Origin: DAOUAT01 sp964551735
GTDB taxonomy: Bacteria; Chloroflexota; Anaerolineae; CG2-30-64-16
Length of the DNA stretch: 64,000 nt
Assembly: GCA_964551735.1 (NCBI GenBank)
Contig: CAZKEF010000028.1
Coordinates: forward strand, 18,011 to 82,010
Direction: 5' to 3'
Part shown: positions 57,351 through 64,000 of the stretch, piece after piece
How the letters are laid out: each line of letters begins with the position of its first letter
Numbering within the stretch: the first letter of the stretch is position 1
Made by a program: the position numbers and the translations under genes
The notes under the pieces: generated by a model
What the model was told of the DNA's origin: nothing
The model's database searches: none
Seen by the model: the letters and a program-made list of their open reading frames with translations, nothing else

Positions 57351-57980
57351 CTATCCGCGCGTCATGCCCAGGCAACGGGGGAACTGTTCGCTTTCCGTGG
57401 TCACCACAAACAGCATGTGGCGGTCCTCCACCAGTTGCGACGCGCTGTCCGCACCGGACGGCGCCACGTTGACGTCCCACCAGCGCCGGATGAACCAGTC
57501 CAGCCGGAAGATACGATCCGCGCGCCAGAAGTCCGGGTAGGGATCGCGGAGGGTGATCAGCCCGCGGCGCAGGTCTATGCGCGTCACCACGCTGTAGTGG
57601 CCGTAGTCCCCTTCGTCGAAGTCCTCGTCTTCCTCGCTGTCCTCGAACAGGCCCTGCCACTCCACCCCGGCCGGGTAACGGTGGCCGCACACCACGGCGA
57701 CCAGGTCTTCCGGGGTTGCGAGGTTCTTGTACCACAGACGCACGTCCGCGCGCAGCCATGCCACCGCGCGCGCGAGTTGGTCCACGCGGGCGCCGTAGGT
57801 CTCGATGGTCGCCGCCAGGTCGGCCAGCTCGGTCAGGTGCTCCTGGTCGGCGTGCACACCGCAGTGGGCCAACAGGACCTGCAGCACGGCCGGCCCGCAG
57901 TGATACTCGGAGATCTGGCGGACGCGCGGCAACGCCAGCGGCTTACAACCGCTACTGGGGGGCGTGGATGCGGCGGGCAT
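57351..57980 (-). CDS. C39-like papain-fold domain protein
   Basis: The 209-residue protein has no signal peptide. The catalytic Cys is in SEYHCGPAVLQVLLAHCG (CGPA block as in C39 bacteriocin-processing domains), His in DYGHYSVVTRIDLRRG, and a downstream Asp in TLRDPYPDFW. C39 family domains cleave leader peptides at double-Gly sites or act as other papain-like hydrolases. It overlaps the ATP-grasp gene by 29 bases, so the two form one unit. Whether it is a peptide protease or an amidohydrolase is open. Confidence 0.8.
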   Translation of the reverse strand: MPAASTPPSSGCKPLALPRVRQISEYHCGPAVLQVLLAHCGVHADQEHLTELADLAATIETYGARVDQLARAVAWLRADVRLWYKNLATPEDLVAVVCGHRYPAGVEWQGLFEDSEEDEDFDEGDYGHYSVVTRIDLRRGLITLRDPYPDFWRADRIFRLDWFIRRWWDVNVAPSGADSASQLVEDRHMLFVVTTESEQFPRCLGMTRG

Positions 57981-59046
57981 GTTTGGTCATCAGGCTGGCC
58001 AGGGCTTCGGAGAACTGGATGTTGTGTAGTTGCAGCACTTCTGTCATCGGCAGTCCCGGGTTGGGCCCGAAAGCCGTGTTGGGGTTGGCGTCGGTGAAGT
58101 AGGGCGTGCCGGTCTCCGGGTCAATGCGCACGTCGAACTTGGCATAGTCCCGGCAGTGCAGCACCTCGAACGCGCGGCGCACGTACCCGGTCACGGCCTG
58201 GACGGCGGGTGGCTCGGCCGCGGTGTAGTGATAGCAGTCCGGATCGTTGTAGCTCTCGAAGCTGGTGAACAGGTACTTCTGGCCCTCGGTCACCTTAAAC
58301 ACCTTCTGGCCGCAGAAGACGTGCATCTTCGCGCCGTCATCGAAGGCCACCGCGGTGATCTCGGGACCCGAGATGAACCGCTCCACGACGACCGGCATCT
58401 TGTAGGCGCCGATCAGCATGTCGGCCTGTTGCTGCGCTTCCTCGTAAGTTTCCTTCACGGCCGCGTTGTCAATGCCGACGCTGCCGCCGCCCTCGTTGAG
58501 CTTGACGATCAGGGGCAGGCCCAGGTCATCGCGGATCCGCGTCCCGCGCCGCGTGACGAACTGGAAGGGGGGCGTGGGGACATCGTTGGCGTCCAGCAGC
58601 TCCTTGACCAGGTTGCGGTCGTTGCCGATCACCAGGCCGCGCATCCCCGCACCGGTGTAGGGCACACCGGCCAGCTCCAGCGCGCCGGGGATCGAGGTCT
58701 GCAGCGCATCGCTTCCCCGCAGCGTATCCACCAGGTTCAACACCAGGTCCGGCTGGTCCACCAGCAGCTTGGCCATGAAATAGCGGTCGGCCCGGTACGC
58801 CTTGGCCTTGATGCGCAACTGCTTCAGCGCCGCGACCACATCTTTCGCGCGCTGTTCCACCTCGGCCTCGGCCTCGTACGCCTCCTGGGTGGGGAACCAT
58901 GCGGTTTTGACGTGCGAGTAGGCGACCGCCACCAGTCGCAGCTGCTTCAGCGCCTTCTTGTCCACCGCGAACTGCGACGGCCGCCGCCCCTCGCGCGGCT
59001 TGTGCTTGCGGGTCACCTGGCCCGCGGTCACCGCCGTTGTCGTCAC
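57952..59046 (-). CDS. ATP-grasp ligase related to D-alanine-D-alanine ligase
   Basis: This 364-residue protein has the ATP-grasp core: LVLNLVDTLRG, PYTGAGMRGLVIGNDRNLVK, LPLIVKLNEGGGSVGI, VVVERFISGPEITAVAF, and the metal-binding DVRIDPETGTPYFTDANPNT. The residues GSVGI and ANPN are typical of D-Ala-D-Ala ligase-like enzymes, but the N-terminal 100 residues (basic tail, VAYSHVKTAWFPTQEAYEAE) differ from canonical Ddl. It probably forms an amide or ester bond in a specialised compound. Coupled to the C39-like gene. Confidence 0.87.
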   Translation of the reverse strand: MTTTAVTAGQVTRKHKPREGRRPSQFAVDKKALKQLRLVAVAYSHVKTAWFPTQEAYEAEAEVEQRAKDVVAALKQLRIKAKAYRADRYFMAKLLVDQPDLVLNLVDTLRGSDALQTSIPGALELAGVPYTGAGMRGLVIGNDRNLVKELLDANDVPTPPFQFVTRRGTRIRDDLGLPLIVKLNEGGGSVGIDNAAVKETYEEAQQQADMLIGAYKMPVVVERFISGPEITAVAFDDGAKMHVFCGQKVFKVTEGQKYLFTSFESYNDPDCYHYTAAEPPAVQAVTGYVRRAFEVLHCRDYAKFDVRIDPETGTPYFTDANPNTAFGPNPGLPMTEVLQLHNIQFSEALASLMTKHARRIHAPQ

Positions 59047-59150
59047 GTCCTCGCCTCTCCTTTCCGCAGCTCAGCCCGGTGGCGATCTTAACATAAAACA
59101 GTAAGTCGCGCAAACGGTGCGCCGCGCTGGCCGGGAGTCTCAGGCACAGG

Positions 59151-61202
59151 CTACTGCGGTGTGAACGAGGTCCGGCATGGATAGCCCTGGCCACCGTGCG
59201 TCATCGTCACGTCGATGTTCACCGTGTAGTCCACCGTCGCGGTGGAGATGCCTCGGGTGCACGATGCCACACCGTCGCTCCCCGACACGCCGTCGCAATA
59301 ACTGGTGACGGTCTTGTAGTGCCAGGCGGTGTTCATCACCGCGCCCGCGACCCCAAGGCAGTTCGCCTGGCGCAACTTGCCAAACACCGTTACGTCGCTG
59401 TACTGATAGGGCGTAGGATCTGACACCCAGCAGGTGATCAGCGGCGCGCAGCCGTACCTGTCGCCCGGACAGGCGAGGCCGTGCGGGTCGCAGCCGACGA
59501 TCCGGACGTTGCTGCATTGCGGGATATCGGCGCAGGTCAGGATGGGTGGGGGCGATGGGATGCAGGCCTCGGGGTAGCAGGGCGAGCAGTTGGGGGGCGT
59601 CACTGTCAGCAACAGGGTGTAGTCGAACAGTTTCACCTTGTAGTTCACGATCGTCTTCCCGAAGATCTTGGCCTCCACCCCCGCGGCCACCTCAAGGCCC
59701 GCGAAGAGCCGCGACCACGGCACGGCGCAGGCCGAACCGTAGGCCAGCTTCAGATAGGCGTTGGTCCTGACATAAGGCCCGACCACGCCGTACAGCCGCA
59801 GCGTCACCTGCGCGCCCGCATACCCCCTCAGGGTAAGTCCGCCGGCCAGCTCAGGCGGATTGAACCCGAACCGGTTGGAGAACTCCTTGACGAATTCCCA
59901 GGCGCCGTGGGTGTACCGCAATCCGACCCGCATCCTCGCCTCTTGCGTGACCCCTACGCGCATCCCGACCTGCACGTCGCCGTTCGCGCCGACGCTGACC
60001 GTCAGCACGGGGCGGATCACCACCGGCACAGGGCCGATGCTATACTTGAATGGCGTAAACTTGTGTTCGGCAATCACCACCTCTTTTTTGAGGCTCGACA
60101 GGGTCACGCCACTGGTGATCTCCAGTGCCGCGCGCTCGTCGGCGCCCACGATGAAGGCCAGCTCCTGCACTTTGAACCATTTTATCTTCAGGCGCCAGTC
60201 AAACACCGGCTCGAACCGGATGCTGCCGTTGACCTTCACCTGGGCCCCGCCGGCCTCATACAACACCACATCGGTCAGCGTGTAGCAGAACCCCCCGTCA
60301 CACCCTCCCTGCAGCCGCCCGCCCTGCGTCACCCCCGGAGCCAGCCATCCGCTCTCGACATCCTCCGGTGTCAGCACGCGGCCGACAGCCAGCGAGCCGC
60401 TCTCGATCGCCTCTTCCAGCGCTGCGTCCTCCGTGTTAACCAACACCTGCCCGTCCAGGAATGTCACGGAGACAACCTTGCGCAGGAAGCCGTCCGGCGC
60501 GTGCTCAGCCACATCGCCGACCATGATGTCGCCCGGCGCCAGGGCTGACAGGGCGGGCGTCTCCTGGCTGAAGGTGAAGATGGCGCCGTCGCCGGAGATG
60601 GCGGTCAGGTAGCGGGTGGTGGATTCGGGCAAGACCTTTGTCGTGTCCGGGATCACCGGCGGCGTATCGGTGAAGCCTTGCATCGTCACGGGCAAGAAGG
60701 TCCGGTGGGGGAGGCCCTTTGCCTGCGCCCTGGGGGTGTTGGAGACCCCCGACGTGTTAGGCGCGTCATCTTGCGTCTTGAGGGCGAAATGGTAGGGTGT
60801 GCCGGGCGCCAGCCCGGTCACGGTCAGCCCTTCCGGGCTGCCGGCCAGCTGGGGGATCAGGGTGACGGGGACGACGGTGGCGGCGGCCCAATTCTCCTCG
60901 GTGATCGGCAGCGTATGGTAGCGGATGAGGTAGGCCGTCGCACTACCGTCGGCCCCATCGTCGCCGGGCGCGATCCAGGAGAGATCCACCGTGCCGGGCG
61001 AAGCGCCTGTGCTGGCCTGGAGATCCACTACGACGGCCGGCGGGATCGTGTCAGCGGTCGTAGCGGGGACCTCAATAAACGTTCGGGCATCCGTTGCTTG
61101 GCGGCTGGAGACCGCAGCGCCGGAGGAAACGGACAGGGGCAGCAGCAGGGTCAACAGCGCCACCGCGGCCCACAGGCGGCGGGTGTGTGCACGCTTTGAC
61201 AT
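59151..61202 (-). CDS. Large secreted FN3-domain protein of unknown function
   Basis: This 683-residue protein has a signal peptide (LWAAVALLTLLLPLSVSS), an FN3 domain (PPAVVVDLQASTGASPGTVD, YLIRYHTLPITEENW, TGLAPGTPYHFALKTQDD), a linker with HRTFLPVTMQG, a middle part (FTFSQETPALSALAPGDIMV...) with amphipathic strands (GMRVGVTQEARMRVGLRYTH), and a Cys-rich end (NCSPCYPEACIPSPPPILTC, CDPHGLACPGDRYGC). I recognise no catalytic motif. GGAGG precedes the ATG at 61202. The end segment resembles the Ig-like end of the thermitase-like protein in having a Cys pair before a stop. Confidence 0.7.
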   Translation of the reverse strand: MSKRAHTRRLWAAVALLTLLLPLSVSSGAAVSSRQATDARTFIEVPATTADTIPPAVVVDLQASTGASPGTVDLSWIAPGDDGADGSATAYLIRYHTLPITEENWAAATVVPVTLIPQLAGSPEGLTVTGLAPGTPYHFALKTQDDAPNTSGVSNTPRAQAKGLPHRTFLPVTMQGFTDTPPVIPDTTKVLPESTTRYLTAISGDGAIFTFSQETPALSALAPGDIMVGDVAEHAPDGFLRKVVSVTFLDGQVLVNTEDAALEEAIESGSLAVGRVLTPEDVESGWLAPGVTQGGRLQGGCDGGFCYTLTDVVLYEAGGAQVKVNGSIRFEPVFDWRLKIKWFKVQELAFIVGADERAALEITSGVTLSSLKKEVVIAEHKFTPFKYSIGPVPVVIRPVLTVSVGANGDVQVGMRVGVTQEARMRVGLRYTHGAWEFVKEFSNRFGFNPPELAGGLTLRGYAGAQVTLRLYGVVGPYVRTNAYLKLAYGSACAVPWSRLFAGLEVAAGVEAKIFGKTIVNYKVKLFDYTLLLTVTPPNCSPCYPEACIPSPPPILTCADIPQCSNVRIVGCDPHGLACPGDRYGCAPLITCWVSDPTPYQYSDVTVFGKLRQANCLGVAGAVMNTAWHYKTVTSYCDGVSGSDGVASCTRGISTATVDYTVNIDVTMTHGGQGYPCRTSFTPQ

Positions 61203-61340
61203 AACGACCTCCTTGTCGGCTGGCCGGCCGGCCCCACCTGAACCCGGCCAACTACCAACAGTATACACCCGTTTGCGCCCGCTGTGACCGGTGAGTTTTG
61301 GGGACTTGCTGGCGCCGAGTGCGGCCCCGCGCATCCCGCA

Positions 61341-61500
61341 CCTTCACTGACCCCTGACGCCTGCCTCCTGACCACTGGCCCAGTCCCCGGGCGGGGATTC
61401 GTAGGGGTTTGGGGGCTGACAGCCGACCGATGACCGGTGCAAGCGACACCCGTTGCTTCCATGCTTGCTGACCACTGGCGCCTGTCTCCTGACTACTGAC
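61341..61500. repeat. CTGACCACTGGCC-type mini-repeat tract
   Basis: The 304-base gap 61203-61506 holds no gene. It contains repeated CTGACCACTGGC, CTGACTACTGACTCAG and CTGACCCCTGACGCCTGCC blocks, the same motif as at 5547-5577 and 7235-7280. Confidence 0.6.
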
Positions 61501-61506
61501 TCAGTA

Positions 61507-63393
61507 GAGGGTTCGACAAAGTTCTGACGCGATTACGCTCTTTCGTAATCGCGCCGTAATCGCGTTTTCGACGTTGGAGCGCCAACCGTAATCGGGTCAA
61601 AACGCGGTTACGATTTTGGCCCGGCGCACCGGGCCTGGTTACGGCGCGATTACGGTAGGCTGAACCCGGCCGTAAACGCGGTTACGCTTTTTCAGCGCTC
61701 GCCATGCTCAGCTTTTGGGCTAGAATGGGGGTTGAGCAACGCCCCTTCACACCCGAAAAGGAGTCTGAACATGACGAGCAGCCCTATTCTACCCTGGTTT
61801 GGCCGCCTGACACAGCTGGTGCGGCCCGGTCGGCCGTGGGTTCGCCCGGATCTGCACACCCTGGGCGCCCACCCGGATCGTTTACCACCGTTCGTGCAGG
61901 CTTCGGTGGTGGCCCAGCGCTACCTTGACCTCCTCAGCCCGCTGGCCTGGGACCGCTTCCCGGAGCGCAACCTGGCCTGGCGGCCGGCGCCCGTCCCCTA
62001 TGCGGCGCTGGCCGCCGCGTGCCTGATCAAGCTCGACCAACAGCTTGTTTCAATGGGCCGCCTGCGGCGCTACCTGGTCGAGCACCCGGAACTGATCTGG
62101 CTGTGCGGCTTCCCCCTCCAGCCCGCCGCCGGCGCCCCCTGTGGTTTTGACCCGGACGCCAGTTTGCCCACTGCGCGGCATCTGACGCGCCTGCTGCGCG
62201 AACTACCGGCGGACGCCCTGCAGTTTTTACTTACCAGCAGTGTGGCTGTGCTGCAGGCTGAACTGGCGCCTTGCGGCATGCGCCTCGGTGAATGCATCGC
62301 CGTCGACACCAAACACATCATCGCGTGGGTCAAGGAGAACAACCCCAAGGCCTACGTCAGCAACCGCTACGCCAAGACCCAGCAGCCGGCCGGTGATCCC
62401 GACTGCAAGCTGGGCTGCAAACGCCGCCATAACCGGCGCGCGCCGGGCACCGATGAACCGGCCACGCCACCGACGCCGACCCATAACCCGCGGGCCGCGA
62501 AGACGGTCGCCGTCGGCGAGTTCTATTGGGGCTACGCCTCCGGCGTCGTCGCCACCAAAGCGCCCGACTGGGGCGAGTTCGTGCTCGCCGAGCTGACCCA
62601 GCCGTTCAACCAACCGGACGTCTCGTACTTCGAGCCGTTATTGGCGGCCACCGAGCAGCGCCTCGGCTTCCGGCCGCCCTACGCCGCCTGCGATGCCGCC
62701 TTTGACGCCTTCTACATCTATGAATACTTCGATCAGCCGCTCACCGACGCCCCGGATGCGCCCCACGGCTTCGCTGCCGTGCCCTTTTCCGGCCGGGGCG
62801 GCCATAAATTGCGCTTCAACGCCGAGGGTCAGCCCCTCTGCCAGGCGGAGCTGCCCATGCCGCCGCGCTACACGTTCCACAACAAGACCACCCGCGTCGC
62901 CCACGACCGGATTCGCTACGCCTGTCCGCTGCGCTGGCCCCAACCCAGTGCCGAAACCTGCCCCGTCAACCACCAACAGTGGGCCAAAGGCGGTTGCACC
63001 ACCACGATTCCGGCCAGTCGCGGCGCCCGCCTCCGCTACCAACGCGACCGTGAGAGCGACGCCTACAAGGAGGTCTACAAGCAGCGCACCGCCACCGAAC
63101 GGATCAATAGCCAGGCCGTTGACCTGGGCATCGAGCGGCCCCGGCTGCGCAACGGCCAGGCCATCGCCCGCCTGAACACGCTGATCTACATCCTGATCAA
63201 CCTGCGCGCCTGGCAGCGTATCCGCCAACGCAAGGCTAACGGCGGTAGTACGCCGTCTGAACCGGCCTAAACGGGCCTGAGCACCCCAACCAACCGGGGG
63301 CGTTGCTCAACCTCCCCCAAGCGTAACCGCGTTTCCACGAAGCGTAATCGCACCGTAATCGCGTCGTAACCCCAGAAACGCGGTCCAACCCTC
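61507..63393 (+). mobile_element. Insertion sequence with DDE transposase, bounded by GAGGGTTnGAC ends
   Basis: Left end GAGGGTTCGAC (61507-61517) and right end GTCCAACCCTC (63383-63393) are inverted repeats with one mismatch. Both subterminal zones hold copies of CGTAAYCGCG in both orientations (about nine on the left, four on the right). The left end also has a hairpin, GCGATTACG and CGTAATCGC. Length about 1.89 kb. No target duplication is obvious; the right end abuts a partial CRISPR repeat. Confidence 0.8.
61771..63270 (+). CDS. DDE transposase (DDE_Tnp_1 type) of the insertion sequence
   Basis: The 499-residue protein contains an RNase-H-like fold with Asp in IAVDTKHIIAWVKENN, Asp in YAACDAAFDAFYIYEY, and Glu in TATERINSQAVDLG, the DDE triad. 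The middle shows RAAKTVAVGEFYWGYASGVV and the end has ARLNTLIYILINLRAW. AAAAGGAG lies before the ATG at 61771; the TTG at 61732 is less likely. The exact IS family is not decided from sequence alone. The reading frame is intact, so the element may be active. Confidence 0.88.
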   Translation: MTSSPILPWFGRLTQLVRPGRPWVRPDLHTLGAHPDRLPPFVQASVVAQRYLDLLSPLAWDRFPERNLAWRPAPVPYAALAAACLIKLDQQLVSMGRLRRYLVEHPELIWLCGFPLQPAAGAPCGFDPDASLPTARHLTRLLRELPADALQFLLTSSVAVLQAELAPCGMRLGECIAVDTKHIIAWVKENNPKAYVSNRYAKTQQPAGDPDCKLGCKRRHNRRAPGTDEPATPPTPTHNPRAAKTVAVGEFYWGYASGVVATKAPDWGEFVLAELTQPFNQPDVSYFEPLLAATEQRLGFRPPYAACDAAFDAFYIYEYFDQPLTDAPDAPHGFAAVPFSGRGGHKLRFNAEGQPLCQAELPMPPRYTFHNKTTRVAHDRIRYACPLRWPQPSAETCPVNHQQWAKGGCTTTIPASRGARLRYQRDRESDAYKEVYKQRTATERINSQAVDLGIERPRLRNGQAIARLNTLIYILINLRAWQRIRQRKANGGSTPSEPA

Positions 63394-63946
63394 CCTCTCA
63401 GGCGGGCATCCTCTTGGCGGAATATGGTGAATGACATCAGGAGGTCATGATGCTGTCTCAATACCCTCTCAGGCGGGCATCCTCTTGGCGGCTGGGCAGT
63501 CGCAATTCACACATTCTGGTCGGCACGTCTCAATACCCTCTCAGGCGGGCATCCTCTTGGCGGGGCGCTCAGGCGTTCGCGTTCGCCGAGGCCATCGGTC
63601 TCAATACCCTCTCAGGCGGGCATCCTCTTGGCGGGCAGGACTGCACGCGCCGGCACGCCGACAAGATCGCGTCTCAATACCCTCTCAGGCGGGCATCCTC
63701 TTGGCGGGGGTTCCTGGCGACGACCAGTGCGGCGACGACGTTCGTCTCAATACCCTCTCAGGCGGGCATCCTCTTGGCGGTTAGCCACTGGCCGTAGGCG
63801 CAATCCGGCTGGTGGCAAGTCTCAATACCCTCTCAGGCGGGCATCCTCTTGGCGGAATGGACGCCATGCAGGAACTCGTCGCCTTGCGCGAGTCTCAATA
63901 CCCTCTCAGGCGGGCATCCTCTTGGCGGGTCGTCACGGGTCATGCA
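63393..63946 (+). CRISPR. CRISPR array: one partial and seven complete 37-base repeats
   Basis: The repeat starts GTCTCAATACCCTCTCAGGC and ends CATCCTCTTGGCGG. Complete copies begin at 63455, 63527, 63598, 63671, 63744, 63819 and 63892. The first copy (63393-63420) has lost its first nine or ten bases at the IS border. The seven complete spacers are 34-38 bases (first 63421-63454); the last spacer is cut after 18 bases at 63946 by another element end. The seven full repeats look identical. No cas genes or leader can be recognised in the window, so type and orientation are open. Confidence 0.95.
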
Positions 63947-64000
63947 GAGGGTTAGACCAGTCAAATGACTGGTTACGCTTTGGCGTAACCAGTGCGTAAC
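63947..64000 (+). mobile_element. Left end of a second element related to the insertion sequence (continues beyond window)
   Basis: GAGGGTTAGAC (63947-63957) matches the left terminal repeat at 61507-61517 with one change. It is followed by TGGTTACGCTTTGGCGTAAC, a hairpin of the same design as the IS left end, and another GCGTAAC. It interrupts the last CRISPR spacer. Confidence 0.7.

Noticed and set aside
63431..63999. Three open frames with repeated PLRRASSWR or SQAGILLA blocks
   Set aside because: They are translations of the CRISPR repeats.

Overview
The window is GC-rich (roughly two thirds G+C by eye), with compact operons, many secreted multi-domain peptidases and several families found together mainly in Chloroflexota (DUF2723 and DUF4012 membrane proteins, gingipain-type C25 peptidases, LPLV-type motifs beside secreted domains). 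I infer an Anaerolineae-like member of the Chloroflexota; there is no rRNA or tRNA gene to confirm it. A run of exactly 100 N at 29697-29796 shows this is a scaffolded assembly broken in a tandem repeat.

Region 1 (1-5610) is nitrogen-oxide and redox metabolism: the end of a Crp/Fnr regulator, a small ferredoxin, a zinc-ribbon protein and a 4Fe-4S protein under two promoters of identical architecture, then nrfHA (ammonifying nitrite reductase) ending in a clear terminator, then malQ. Region 2 (5780-12215) holds a DUF2723 membrane protein with a Mut7-C RNase-like gene, a divergent ammonium transporter, and a four-gene minus-strand operon led by an FtsK-like ATPase whose near-consensus promoter carries two LexA-type boxes.

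Region 3 (12254-18898) is a tightly packed cell-surface operon: sortase, LPG-synthase-like flippase, a DUF11 protein ending in a tail-less LPRTG motif, DUF2723, DUF4012 and an FN3-like membrane protein. Region 4 (19078-28859) encodes an ExeM-like extracellular nuclease, a large surface protein, and an operon of lamin-tail protein, HPr-kinase-like protein, PqqD and a 38-residue putative RiPP precursor that is very easy to overlook; after a strong terminator come two AT-richer surface proteins whose signal or anchor segments are GC-rich. Region 5 (28970-30098) is a Y1 (IS200-like) transposase flanked by copies of a palindromic repeat, tandem on the right.

Region 6 (30114-49182) is a secreted hydrolase island: two S8 subtilases, an M14 carboxypeptidase, a metallophosphoesterase and three C25 peptidases. 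Four unrelated peptidases in it share one C-terminal domain with PYFxP and a terminal GEFDF motif, suggesting a common sorting or attachment route. Region 7 (49189-61202) has a repeat-domain surface protein, an OmpR-type two-component system, an M1 peptidase lipoprotein, a PLP-dependent Cys/Met enzyme, another subtilase, an overlapping ATP-grasp/C39-like pair and a large secreted FN3 protein.

Region 8 (61507-64000) is a DDE insertion sequence that cuts into the first repeat of a short CRISPR array; the other side of the array is interrupted by the end of a second related element. No cas genes are present. Short dispersed mini-repeats are scattered between genes and, in several places, inside coding sequences in frame.
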